Shown here piece after piece: positions 7,232 through 15,625 of a DNA stretch of 56,735 bases (its first letter is position 1; each line of letters starts with the position of its first letter). Source of the DNA: Bacteroidota bacterium (GTDB lineage Bacteria; Bacteroidota; Bacteroidia; Chitinophagales; Chitinophagaceae); NCBI GenBank assembly GCA_005789565.1, contig SXXL01000020.1, positions 1 to 56,735 of the forward strand, given 5' to 3'. A program made the translations under genes and the position numbers. The notes beneath the pieces are model-generated. The model searched no databases, was not told the DNA's origin, and worked only from the letters and a program-made list of their open reading frames with translations.

Positions 7232-8797
7232 TCAGCGTTTTTGACGACGCGTGGGGAAATATTGTCCGGTCTTGCGACGGTTTCCTTCGGGTGAACCCAG
7301 GCGACTCATGGCACAACGGAATCCGATGGTGCTCATGGCTTGGTCTTGTTCGAGGTAGCGACGGGCACCGGGACTGAGCCAGTAGGCGCGATCGTTCCAG
7401 CTGCCGCCTTTGTACACTTTCGAACGCTCGGGGTCCAACAGCGTAGAGATCCCGTATCCGTATTTCACTTGAGAAACAGTGTCGCCATCCAGGAAGCTGA
7501 TCACGTTACCGCGCTGATAGTTTCGGCGATTCTTGCTTTCCTCGTCGGTGACGTTGACTTTCTTGACGCGGCCCAGGCTGTCTTTCTCATAGCGGGTGGA
7601 AGGATCCAGGGTGGTCGGATCGGCTACGTAGAGTTTCTGGTATTTGTTTCCGCGGAAGGGTGCGGGTTGATCGTCGAAGTCCAACGAGTTCATCGGACGA
7701 TAGGTATCCTCCACCCACTCGCTCACGTTTCCGGCCATGTTGTACAGTCCGAAATTGTTGGGGTAGAAAGAATTGGCCGGAGCCGTATAAAAGGCGCGGT
7801 CGTTCAATCCACCGGAAACCCCGGCGTTGTCGCCCGAGCCACGCTTGAAGTTGGCCAGGAATACACCTTGCCAGCTACCCCGGCGGGTGTCACGCAGTCC
7901 GTTTACATTTTGTGACCAGGGAAAAACTTGTTTATTCTGCTGCAATTCCTCTCCGCGTTTTCCTTCTTTGATCGAGGGGCGGGGGTTTTGTCCGATGAGT
8001 CCGTAAGCGGCAAATTCCCACTCGGCTTCAGTTGGCAGACGGTACTCCGGCAGCATGGTACCCGATTCTACGTTGGCAGGCATGGGCGGCAGACCGCTTC
8101 CTTTTTTCTTCAAGGCCGCACCGGGAGGGGCATTGTATAGTCCCAATAAGTAAGAGCGGGTATTGAAGTTGTTATCGCCTTGCTGGGCACCGGGCTTCAT
8201 GTTGGCTTTATTGATATAGCCCTTTTGGATGAGGGTGTTTTCGTTCACGCGGTCGGTGCGCCAGAGACAATAGTCTTTGGCCTGCTCCCAACTAACGCCC
8301 ACGACAGGATAGTCGTTGAAGCCGGGGTGACGGAAATAATACTCCACCATAGGCTCATTGAAGCTAAGCTCGCTGCGCCAGACCAGGGTATCGGGCATGG
8401 CTCCTTCGATCACCGGCATGTATTGCGGGTCGGAAGGATCGAAGACACGATTGAGCCAATGCAAATATTCGCGGTAGTGTACGTTGGTCACCTCGGTACG
8501 ATCGAGGTAGAAAGAAGGCACGGATACCCGACGGGGAATGTTGTTCCAATCGCCCATTACATCCTCTTCGGTCTGTCCCATCATGAACGTACCACCCTCG
8601 ACAAATACCAGGCCGGGACCCAGTCCCTGTTCCTTGGATTTGGCGACGCGGAATCCACCTTGGTTCTTGTCGTTGTAGTTCCATCCCGTGGCGTCCGATT
8701 TATCGAACTTCTTTTTCCCGAACAGGCCGCTTTTACAAGAGCTGAGCAGCACGGTCAGGGCCAGGAGCCACGAAAGGGATTTGAGTCGTTGTTGCAT
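7232..8797 (-). CDS. gldJ: Gliding motility lipoprotein GldJ (SUMF1/FGE-fold)
   Basis: A 521-residue lipoprotein: signal peptide with lipobox LLSSC, Cys21 lipidated. It has a formylglycine-generating-enzyme-like (SUMF1) fold, with VFVEGGTFMMGQTEED near 65-80, RTEVTNVHYREYL, LPTEAEWEFAA, NMAGNVSEWVEDTYR and the closing KGGSWND/GFRCAMS. GldJ has the fold without a known enzyme role. With GldK it belongs to the outer-membrane track/ring part of the type IX secretion and gliding machinery. It is divergent from porU-porV, the neighbourhood also known in Flavobacterium johnsoniae, which supports GldJ over GldK. The start is an ATG at 8797; the 3' end has its own terminator. Confidence 0.92.
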   Translation of the reverse strand: MQQRLKSLSWLLALTVLLSSCKSGLFGKKKFDKSDATGWNYNDKNQGGFRVAKSKEQGLGPGLVFVEGGTFMMGQTEEDVMGDWNNIPRRVSVPSFYLDRTEVTNVHYREYLHWLNRVFDPSDPQYMPVIEGAMPDTLVWRSELSFNEPMVEYYFRHPGFNDYPVVGVSWEQAKDYCLWRTDRVNENTLIQKGYINKANMKPGAQQGDNNFNTRSYLLGLYNAPPGAALKKKGSGLPPMPANVESGTMLPEYRLPTEAEWEFAAYGLIGQNPRPSIKEGKRGEELQQNKQVFPWSQNVNGLRDTRRGSWQGVFLANFKRGSGDNAGVSGGLNDRAFYTAPANSFYPNNFGLYNMAGNVSEWVEDTYRPMNSLDFDDQPAPFRGNKYQKLYVADPTTLDPSTRYEKDSLGRVKKVNVTDEESKNRRNYQRGNVISFLDGDTVSQVKYGYGISTLLDPERSKVYKGGSWNDRAYWLSPGARRYLEQDQAMSTIGFRCAMSRLGSPEGNRRKTGQYFPTRRQKR

Positions 8798-8876
8798 AAA
8801 CCTATGAATTGGAATACTTTTAACGACCGAAAAGGTGTTTTATTGCACAGGCTTGGAACGCCTTCAGGTCGAATTG

Positions 8877-8907
8877 CGAATATAGACGCTTTTTGGGAGA
8901 TCGGAAA
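8877..8907 (-). promoter_or_regulatory. Putative gldJ promoter
   Basis: On the minus strand, TTTC (8904-8907), 19 bases, then TATATTCG (8877-8884), which is TAnnTTTG with one mismatch. The spacing fits the Bacteroidetes -33/-7 arrangement. It would leave a leader of about 70 bases before gldJ. Confidence 0.4.
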
Positions 8908-8919
8908 TAGGGCTTTTAC

Positions 8920-8927
8920 TAAATTTT
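8920..8927 (+). promoter_or_regulatory. Weak putative -7 box for porU
   Basis: TAAATTTT differs from TAnnTTTG at the last base and lies 35 bases before the porU ATG. The nearest TTTTTG upstream is about 24 bases away, longer than usual. Confidence 0.22.
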
Positions 8928-8962
8928 TAAGGGAGAAATCCCATAGAACCAAGGGGTTATTG

Positions 8963-11900
8963 ATGAACCGTTTCGCCACTTTTTTGATTTTTTTAGCAAC
9001 CGCGGCAGTGCCAAAACTGTTGGAAGGACAACGCAGCTATGCATCCCATTCCGTGCTGGCTGCCGGAAGCTGGATCAAGTTGGCGGTTCCGCAAGCCGGA
9101 TTGTATAAAGTGGAGGGTGCTCGGTTGCAGGCAGGCGGACTACTCTCCCTGCCGGTTTCTTCGGCTTCGCTTCGGTTGTTTTCGAAGGGGGGCGGTCCGT
9201 TGAGCGAGTCCAATGCCGGACCTTACACCGACGACCTCAAAGAGATCGCGCTCGATGTTTTTGATGGCGGAGATGGTCAGTTTCAGTCCACCGATTATTT
9301 TCTCTTCTACGCCCCTGGTCCGCATCGCTGGCAGGCGGATCTTCCCAACGGACTTTTTCACTTTCAAAAGAATCTCTACACCGATTCGGGGTACTATTAT
9401 TTTACCGCGACGGGGGTTGGCAAACGCGTGAGCGATCAACCGGCCACGGGCAGTAGTGGTCCCCTGATCGATCGTTTCCTCGACCGACAGGTCTATGAAT
9501 TGGATTCCGTGAATTTGCTCTCGAGCGGCAAAGAATGGTACGGCGATGAACTCGCTCAAGCACCGGGAAAAACGTTGCTGAAGGATCTTGCTTTTTCGTT
9601 TCCCAACCTGGTCTCCGGAGCAACGGCGCGCTTGCGCAGCCGCGTGTTGGCCCGCAGTACCGGCTCGGGGTCTCGCTTCGATCTGGCGGCGAATGGATCT
9701 TTGATCGGGCAACAAGCCATTCCGCCCGTCGGCACACAGCTCTACGATCCGTTTGCCATTGCGCGAACCGACCTGTTGTCCTTTCCGCTCAACACCCCTT
9801 CTCTCACCCTCCGTTATCAATATCAGCCCGGTGCTTTCGGCGCGCAAGCATGGATCGATCGGGTGGAAGTATTTGCCCAGCGGACGTTATCGATGACTGG
9901 ATCGAGAAGCTTGTCGTTTCGGGACCCGGGAACGGTGGGTCAGGCCGCCGTGCAATACCGTATTCAATCCGCTCCGACCGATCTTTCCGTTTGGGATGTA
10001 ACCGATCCCTTCGAGGTGCGTCGCCTGCAAGGCGACCGAAACGGATCCGAGTATCGGATCCAAGCGAGCGCCACCAACCTGAAAGAGTTTCTGGCCTTTA
10101 GCGGCACCGATTTTCCGGCACCCCGCGTGGCGGGGTGGGTGCCCAATCAGGATTTACACGGACTGGGCCCCACCGATATGGTGATCGTGGTGCCGGCGGC
10201 TTGGCGGGCGGCCGCCGACAAGCTGGCCAGTAGTCATCGCAACCGAAGCGGTTTGCGGGTGCAGGTGATCGCGGTGGAGCAGGTGCGCGAAGAGTTTGGG
10301 GGTGGCGTGAATGATCCCACCGCGATTCGAGACCTGATGAAGATGTTCTACGATCGGCAGCGGAATAATCCGGCCGACCGCCCTCGGTATTTGTTGTTGA
10401 TGGGTGCCGGTTCATACGATCCCCAAGCACGCATTCGCAACAACGATGCGCCGCTTCCAACCTATCAAAGCATGGAATCCCTCGATCCGCTGGGTACGTA
10501 TTGCACGGATGATTATTTCGGGTTGTTGGATGATGCGGAGGATATTCAGAATCCGGCTATTCAAAATCTGTTGGACCTGGGTATTGGTCGGATCCCGGCC
10601 CGTTCGTTGGCCGAGGCGATGGCGTATGTCGATAAGACCTTGGCCTATGCCGATACGGCCTCGAGGGGAAGTTGGCAAACGCGGATCAGTTTTCTCGCAG
10701 ACGATGAGGATGGGAATTTGCATTTGTCCGATGCCGAAGGCATGTCTTCGGCGACCCGGCAAGTGGCGCCCTGGCTCAATACCCAAAAGATCTATTTGGA
10801 TGCGTATCGGCAAGAAGCCGGGGCAGCGGGTACGCGCTATCCGGAGGCGAACCGGGCGGTGGATCGGGAGATCTTCAAAGGGAATTTGATCGTGAATTAT
10901 ACCGGGCATGGAGGAAAGGAACAATTGGCCGAGGAAGTATTGATCTCCCGAAGCATGGTGGAAGGTTGGAAAAATGGCGATCGGTTGCCGTTGTTCATTG
11001 TGGGTACCTGTGATTTTGCGCCGTATGACAATCCGGCGGCGCGGGGACTGGGCGAACGGTTATTGGTCAAACCCGTATCGGGTGCGATCGGACTGTTGTC
11101 GACGGCTCGTCCAGTTTTCGCGTTCAGCAACCGGATCTTGCATGAGAATTATTTGCGGGTGGCCCTGCAGCCCGAAGGGTCGGGCCGGTATTTGTCCCTC
11201 GGCGAGTCGATCCAAAAAGCCAAGAATCTGACGTATCAGACCTCATCGGACCTGATCAACAACCGCAAGTTCAGTTTGCTGGGTGATCCGGCGTTGACGT
11301 TGGCCTTTCCGTCCGACCGCGTCCAGACGGTGCGGATCAATGGCCAGCCGGTTTCCGCTTCCGACACGATCAAGGCCGGCGCGAAACTGCTGATCGAGGG
11401 AGAGGTTACCGACCGAAACGGACAACGCTTAAATGGATTTAATGGCTGGGTATATCCCACCGTCTTTGACAAGCCGCGGGCACAAACAACCTTGGCCAAC
11501 GATCCGGGTTCGCTCGCGGTACCGGTGGAAATGCCGGGGGCGATTTTGTTCAGCGGGGTCTCGACCGTGCGAGACGGACGATTTCAATTCGAGTTCACCG
11601 CCCCGCTGGATATGAATCCGGTGGTGGGGAAGGGACGGATCAGTTATTATGCGCGTTCGGGTACCAGTGATGCACAAGGTTTTGGGGAAGATATTTGGGT
11701 AGGGGATCGGAGCGGAGCACTGTCGACAGACCGGGATGGTCCGGCAATCCGGCTCTCGCTCAATCAGCCCGGATTTGCCGATGGGGGACTCACCCATGCC
11801 ACCCCGGTTCTGATCGCCGAACTAACCGACTCCTCCGGCATCAATACCGCCGGCGGCATCGGCCACGACCTCCAGGCCACCCTGAACGCCTCAACCCTCA

Positions 11901-12391
11901 ACCCGCAACTATATACCCTTAACGATTTCTACCAGTCCGCCCCCAATACCCACCAAAAAGGTACGATCCGCTACCCTTTGCCCACCTTGGCCCCGGGGAC
12001 ATATACTTTGAAGTTGCGTGCCTGGGATGTGCTCAATAATTCGAGCGAAAAAACCCTCTCTTTTGTGGTGGGGGATGGCGAGAACCTTCGGATCGAGCGG
12101 GTCTTGAATTATCCCAACCCATTCACGTCCGCCACCCGGTTTTGGTTCGAACACAATGCACCCGGGCAGTGGTTACGGATATCGGTGGAGGTAATGACCC
12201 TTACCGGGCGGGTGGTGCGGACCCTGCGGGCCGAGGCACTTTCCGAGGGGAATTTTTACCGCGACCTGGAGTGGGACGGGCGCGATGAGCAGGGCGATCG
12301 GCTGGGACGGGGCACATATTTATATCGGCTACGGGTTCGTTGTGCCGGTAAAGGAGAGGCCTCCCAGGTGGAGAAACTGGTTATCCTCTAG
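8963..12391 (+). CDS. porU: Type IX secretion system sortase PorU (C25 peptidase fold)
   Basis: 1142 residues from the ATG at 8963. The open frame runs further upstream, but that part is antisense to gldJ, and MNRFATFLIFLATAAV gives a proper signal peptide. PorU sits at the outer membrane, cuts off the C-terminal sorting domain of secreted cargo and attaches the cargo to A-LPS. The gingipain-like C25 domain is visible: YLLLMGAGSYDP, TDDYFGLLDD, then YTGHGG with His649 and VGTCDFAP with Cys683, the expected catalytic pair (close to the position recalled for the Porphyromonas gingivalis enzyme). The end has a FlgD-like NYPNPF...GRGTYLYRL domain. porV follows 184 bases downstream on the same strand. 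Confidence 0.95.
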   Translation: MNRFATFLIFLATAAVPKLLEGQRSYASHSVLAAGSWIKLAVPQAGLYKVEGARLQAGGLLSLPVSSASLRLFSKGGGPLSESNAGPYTDDLKEIALDVFDGGDGQFQSTDYFLFYAPGPHRWQADLPNGLFHFQKNLYTDSGYYYFTATGVGKRVSDQPATGSSGPLIDRFLDRQVYELDSVNLLSSGKEWYGDELAQAPGKTLLKDLAFSFPNLVSGATARLRSRVLARSTGSGSRFDLAANGSLIGQQAIPPVGTQLYDPFAIARTDLLSFPLNTPSLTLRYQYQPGAFGAQAWIDRVEVFAQRTLSMTGSRSLSFRDPGTVGQAAVQYRIQSAPTDLSVWDVTDPFEVRRLQGDRNGSEYRIQASATNLKEFLAFSGTDFPAPRVAGWVPNQDLHGLGPTDMVIVVPAAWRAAADKLASSHRNRSGLRVQVIAVEQVREEFGGGVNDPTAIRDLMKMFYDRQRNNPADRPRYLLLMGAGSYDPQARIRNNDAPLPTYQSMESLDPLGTYCTDDYFGLLDDAEDIQNPAIQNLLDLGIGRIPARSLAEAMAYVDKTLAYADTASRGSWQTRISFLADDEDGNLHLSDAEGMSSATRQVAPWLNTQKIYLDAYRQEAGAAGTRYPEANRAVDREIFKGNLIVNYTGHGGKEQLAEEVLISRSMVEGWKNGDRLPLFIVGTCDFAPYDNPAARGLGERLLVKPVSGAIGLLSTARPVFAFSNRILHENYLRVALQPEGSGRYLSLGESIQKAKNLTYQTSSDLINNRKFSLLGDPALTLAFPSDRVQTVRINGQPVSASDTIKAGAKLLIEGEVTDRNGQRLNGFNGWVYPTVFDKPRAQTTLANDPGSLAVPVEMPGAILFSGVSTVRDGRFQFEFTAPLDMNPVVGKGRISYYARSGTSDAQGFGEDIWVGDRSGALSTDRDGPAIRLSLNQPGFADGGLTHATPVLIAELTDSSGINTAGGIGHDLQATLNASTLNPQLYTLNDFYQSAPNTHQKGTIRYPLPTLAPGTYTLKLRAWDVLNNSSEKTLSFVVGDGENLRIERVLNYPNPFTSATRFWFEHNAPGQWLRISVEVMTLTGRVVRTLRAEALSEGNFYRDLEWDGRDEQGDRLGRGTYLYRLRVRCAGKGEASQVEKLVIL

Positions 12392-12426
12392 GTGTTTATA
12401 TTTTCTTTAACGATTTTACAATAATT

Positions 12427-12482
12427 GGGCTCCTTCCTCGTTATCCAGCGGGAGGATCAGCCCTGGATTGATGGAAATCCAT
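12427..12482 (+). other. Stem-loop and small palindrome between porU and porV
   Basis: GGGCT (12427-12431) pairs with AGCCC (12459-12463), with an inner TCCTC/GAGGA pairing. A separate ATGGA-AA-TCCAT inverted repeat follows at 12471-12482. No U-tract follows, so it is not a standard terminator. It may be processed mRNA structure or a regulator site; function unknown. Confidence 0.35.
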
Positions 12483-12546
12483 GAGTTTCAGTGTTTTTGC
12501 TCCCGAAAAAAAATCTTTTTTTATCAGGGTTTTGTAGAAAAGCCCC

Positions 12547-12554
12547 TATATTTA
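12547..12554 (+). promoter_or_regulatory. Putative -7 box for porV
   Basis: TATATTTA, one mismatch from TAnnTTTG, ends 21 bases before the porV ATG. No well-spaced -33 element is seen; a TTTTG lies only 12 bases upstream. Confidence 0.4.
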
Positions 12555-12575
12555 CACCACTCTAAAACCTTTCTA

Positions 12576-13721
12576 ATGAGACCAACTGCTTTGAAACTTA
12601 CGGCTGCACTGCTATTGCTCAGCGGTGTGTCAAACCATGTTATGGCCCAGGCTGACCCTATCAATGTGGTCACTACGGCTGTTCCTTTTTTGCGTATTTC
12701 TCCTGATGCTCGTTCCGGTGGAATGGGTGAGATGGGGATTGCGACCAGTCCCGACACCTATTCCGGTTTTTGGAATATCGGTAAAGCGGCGTTCAACACG
12801 TCTAAAGCTCGGATCGCGGCAACATACACTCCCTGGATGCGTGACCTGGTAGGCGATGTTTACCTGGCCTCTGCAACCGGTTTCTACAAAATGTCTGACG
12901 ACCAAGCCATCACTGGTTCGGTTCGTTATTTCAGTTTGGGAAACATCACCTTCACCGATAACCTCGGAAACGACTTCGGTAATTTCCGTCCCCGTGAATT
13001 CGGTATCGATGTAGGATATAGCCGCAAACTCAACGACAAGAGCGGTGTGGGTATCACCTTAAAGTATATCAACTCCAACCTGGCCGGCGGTACAACCGTT
13101 GGTAGCACAACATATCAGGCCGGTAGCGCCATCGCAGCCGACCTCGGATATTATCACACCAACAAAGGCGCTTCCGGAACCGGAATGGCATGGGGTGTTA
13201 CCCTTTCCAACCTGGGTTCCAAGATCGCCTACACCGACAACGCGGATGCCAAGGATTTCATCCCGGCTAACCTCGGTGCCGGTATCAACTACACCAAGAA
13301 GTACAACGACAAGAACACTTTGTCGCTGGGTCTGGAGACCAACAAACTGTTGGTGCCCACGCCTCCTGCAGAGGGAGACGCTGCTGCCCTGGCCGCTTAC
13401 CGCAGCAAAGGTGTCGTGAGCAGCTGGTTGAGTTCCATGGGCGATGCGCCTGGTGGATTCGGCGAAGAGCTGAAAGAATTCCAGTGGTCTTTGGGTGCTG
13501 AGTATGTTTACAACAAGCAGTTCGCCCTCCGTGCTGGTTATTTCTATGAGAATGTAACCAAGGGTAATCGTCGTTACTTCACAACCGGTATGGGTGTGAT
13601 GTACAACATTTTCTACTTCAATTTCGCTTACCTGATCCCCACGGGAAGTGGTGTGACACGCAATCCGTTGTCCAACACCCTGCGCTTCTCCGTAGCATTC
13701 GATCTGGATAAGAAAAAATAA
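12576..13721 (+). CDS. porV: Type IX secretion outer-membrane protein PorV (LptO)
   Basis: 381 residues from the ATG at 12576. The frame is open further upstream but without a signal; this start gives a signal peptide ending near VMAQA. The mature protein looks like a FadL-type outer-membrane beta-barrel with many short alternating strands. It opens with the PorV hallmark NVVTTAVPFLRISPDARSGG, MGEMGIAT, and ends in an aromatic-rich barrel closure. PorV collects cargo from the SprA translocon and passes it to PorU for cleavage. It sits directly behind porU and has a strong terminator 20 bases after its stop. Its codon use is more uniform than its neighbours, as expected for an abundant protein. 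Confidence 0.95.
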   Translation: MRPTALKLTAALLLLSGVSNHVMAQADPINVVTTAVPFLRISPDARSGGMGEMGIATSPDTYSGFWNIGKAAFNTSKARIAATYTPWMRDLVGDVYLASATGFYKMSDDQAITGSVRYFSLGNITFTDNLGNDFGNFRPREFGIDVGYSRKLNDKSGVGITLKYINSNLAGGTTVGSTTYQAGSAIAADLGYYHTNKGASGTGMAWGVTLSNLGSKIAYTDNADAKDFIPANLGAGINYTKKYNDKNTLSLGLETNKLLVPTPPAEGDAAALAAYRSKGVVSSWLSSMGDAPGGFGEELKEFQWSLGAEYVYNKQFALRAGYFYENVTKGNRRYFTTGMGVMYNIFYFNFAYLIPTGSGVTRNPLSNTLRFSVAFDLDKKK

Positions 13722-13742
13722 TTGCTCATTAGAGAAGGTAAA

Positions 13743-13772
13743 GGTCCCGCTTCGGCGGGACTTTTATTTTTC
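13743..13772 (+). terminator. Rho-independent terminator behind porV
   Basis: GTCCCGC (13744-13750), UUCG tetraloop, GCGGGAC (13755-13761), then CTTTTATTTTT-like U-tract. It ends the porV transcript; the ispF -7 box begins only a few bases later. Confidence 0.95.
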
Positions 13773-13774
13773 AG

Positions 13775-13782
13775 GATATTTG
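13775..13782 (+). promoter_or_regulatory. -7 box GATATTTG, 4 nt before the ispF ATG
   Basis: GATATTTG-CATC-ATG: one mismatch to TAnnTTTG, with the same 4-base spacing to ATG as murF, dut, the SLC13 gene and trmD. It lies between the porV terminator and ispF, so ispF needs a promoter here. Confidence 0.45.
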
Positions 13783-13786
13783 CATC

Positions 13787-14269
13787 ATGAGTTACCGCAT
13801 CGGCACCGGCATTGATTTTCACCAATTGGTAGAAGGGCGTGATCTTTGGATCGGCGGCGTGAAGATCTCCCATCACAAAGGTTCGCTCGGACACAGCGAT
13901 GCGGACGTCCTGCTCCACGCCATATGTGATGCCCTGTTGGGGGCTTTGGCATTGGGGGATATCGGCATTCATTTTCCCAATACCGATCCGGCGTATAAAG
14001 ACATCGACAGTAAAAAATTGTTAGCCCACACCTTCTCGCTCATTCGGCAACAGGGCTATGCGGTGGTCAACATCGACTCCACGCTTTGTCTGGAGAAGCC
14101 TAAGATCAGTCCATACCTCCCCGCCATGCGCGAGGAGATCGCCCGGATCCTGCAGCTCGATCTCGGGGCGGTCTCCATCAAGGCCACCACCACGGAAAAG
14201 ATGGGTTTTGCGGGTAGGGAAGAGGGACTCATGGCACAGGCCACCGCGTTGTTGATAAAGCAAGCGTAA
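13787..14269 (+). CDS. ispF: 2-C-methyl-D-erythritol 2,4-cyclodiphosphate synthase
   Basis: 160 residues, typical length. It cyclises CDP-ME-2-phosphate to MEcPP and releases CMP in the non-mevalonate isoprenoid pathway in the cytoplasm. Visible motifs are GTGIDFHQL at residues 6-14 (zinc ligands Asp and His), LGHSDADVLLHAICDALLG, DIGIHFPNTD and the end motif KATTTEKMGF. It acts as a trimer. The start is the ATG at 13787. It is followed 30 bases later by dut, which has its own -7 box. Confidence 0.97.
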   Translation: MSYRIGTGIDFHQLVEGRDLWIGGVKISHHKGSLGHSDADVLLHAICDALLGALALGDIGIHFPNTDPAYKDIDSKKLLAHTFSLIRQQGYAVVNIDSTLCLEKPKISPYLPAMREEIARILQLDLGAVSIKATTTEKMGFAGREEGLMAQATALLIKQA

Positions 14270-14287
14270 TCGGCTGGGCCGGGCCGT

Positions 14288-14295
14288 TATCTTTG
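14288..14295 (+). promoter_or_regulatory. -7 box TATCTTTG, 4 nt before the dut ATG
   Basis: TATCTTTG-TGGC-ATG. Full TAnnTTTG match. The transcript start is predicted at or next to the A of ATG (leaderless). Confidence 0.55.
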
Positions 14296-14299
14296 TGGC

Positions 14300-14743
14300 A
14301 TGTCAGCCTTACTGGTCAAGATCCTGAATCGATCCGAACATCCGTTGCCGGCCTATGCGACCGAAGGGTCTTCAGGGCTGGATCTGCGGGCCTTTCTCTC
14401 CGAACCCCTGAGCCTGGCGCCCCTGCAACGACAATTGGTACCCACGGGCATCTACCTCGAATTACCCCTGGGCTATGAGGCACAGGTTCGTCCCCGCAGC
14501 GGACTGGCCTGGAAGCAAGGCATCACCTGTTTGAATAGTCCGGGTACCATCGATGCCGATTACCGCGGAGAAATTAAGGTTCTCTTGGTAAACCTCTCCG
14601 ATACTTCCTGCATCCTACAGAACGGTGACCGTATTGCTCAACTGGTCGTTCAGCGGGTTGAAAAGATCAGCTGGGTACCAACCGATCAATTACAGGATAC
14701 CCCCCGTGCCGACGGTGGATTCGGCCATACCGGAAAACAATGA
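14300..14743 (+). CDS. dut: dUTP diphosphatase (dUTPase)
   Basis: 147 residues, trimeric dUTPase type. It hydrolyses dUTP to dUMP and pyrophosphate, limiting uracil in DNA and feeding dTMP synthesis. All five family motifs are visible in order: SSGLDLRA (24-31), [11 protein letters not shown] (about 66-76), [11 protein letters not shown] (about 83-93), GDRIAQLVV (about 110-118) and the C-terminal lid [10 protein letters not shown] (about 136-145). Its last four bases (ATGA) overlap the start of the DUF4292 lipoprotein gene, so the two are translationally coupled. Confidence 0.97.
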   Translation: MSALLVKILNRSEHPLPAYATEGSSGLDLRAFLSEPLSLAPLQRQLVPTGIYLELPLGYEAQVRPRSGLAWKQGITCLNSPGTIDADYRGEIKVLLVNLSDTSCILQNGDRIAQLVVQRVEKISWVPTDQLQDTPRADGGFGHTGKQ

Positions 14744-15564
14744 CCCACACCCCCCTGCGTCCGATACTCCTCGTCCTGCTCGTCAGCTCGCTGCTCCTGG
14801 CCTGCCGGGGTACCCGAACCGTCCAATCCGCCATCTCCGTAAAGGTCGACTCGACCGCCTTGGCACTGGCCGCGGCCCGAACCGATTCGATCCTTTTTAT
14901 TCAACGACAGTACGACTCCCTCATGGCACAGCGCATCGAATTCGGCAGTTTCTCGGGTAAGCTCGAGGTTGACTATGAGGAAGCCGATGGTAAAAAAACG
15001 AACCTCACCGTACAGGTGCGGATCCAGCGCGACAGCCTGATCTGGTTATCCCTCACCGCCCTGTTCGGCATCGAAGGTGTTCGGGCCTGCATCACGACGG
15101 ATTCAGTCAAAGTGATGAACAAACAGGATAAGACCTACCTGGTGCGCCCGATCGCTTATTTGCAAGAGCTCACCGCCCTTCCGCTCGACCTGCATTCATT
15201 GCAAGACCTGCTCGTGGGCAATCCGGTTTTCCTGGATTCCTCGTTTCAACAGTATTCGAAGGGGGGCGGACTCATCTCCCTCCAAGGAACCAATGAATGG
15301 TTTCGCAAGCTGTTGACCATTGGAGAGGTAGATAAACTAATGAGCAGTTATAAATTGGACGACTTGAATGTGAACCGCCCGCGTACCAGTTATCTCACGT
15401 ACGGCGAGTATGAGAATAAAACGGGAAAATGGTTTTCCCGCCGACGAACAGTGCAAGTATCTGAGAAGAAAAATTTCTCGGTCCGCCTCCAATACAAGCA
15501 GTATGCCTTTAATGAAACGTTAAGCTTCCCCTTTGCCGTGCCGAAAAACTATCGGGTAGAATGA
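14740..15564 (+). CDS. DUF4292 family lipoprotein
   Basis: 274 residues with a lipoprotein signal (hydrophobic 9-20, lipobox LLLAC, Cys22). The rest resembles DUF4292, a Bacteroidetes family with a LolA/LolB-like folding pattern ([38 protein letters not shown]). A role in outer-membrane lipoprotein or lipid handling is plausible but unproven. It overlaps dut by 4 bases and is followed 61 bases later by the EnvC-like gene, the order dut - DUF4292 - EnvC being common in this phylum as I recall. Confidence 0.88.
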   Translation: MTHTPLRPILLVLLVSSLLLACRGTRTVQSAISVKVDSTALALAAARTDSILFIQRQYDSLMAQRIEFGSFSGKLEVDYEEADGKKTNLTVQVRIQRDSLIWLSLTALFGIEGVRACITTDSVKVMNKQDKTYLVRPIAYLQELTALPLDLHSLQDLLVGNPVFLDSSFQQYSKGGGLISLQGTNEWFRKLLTIGEVDKLMSSYKLDDLNVNRPRTSYLTYGEYENKTGKWFSRRRTVQVSEKKNFSVRLQYKQYAFNETLSFPFAVPKNYRVE

Positions 15565-15625
15565 TGTTTTCGGATTTTATTTTGCAAATTGCTCCAATAC
15601 CTGTCTGCGTCCGTTAATCCTCATC

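Noticed and set aside
5943-7244. 433-codon plus-strand ORF opposite murF
   Set aside because: A shadow of murF's high-GC codons: Gly/His/Gln-rich, no domain, while murF is clearly recognised.
8180-8962. Open frame extending porU upstream by 261 codons
   Set aside because: It is antisense to gldJ. The ATG at 8963 starts a proper signal peptide and the conserved protein.
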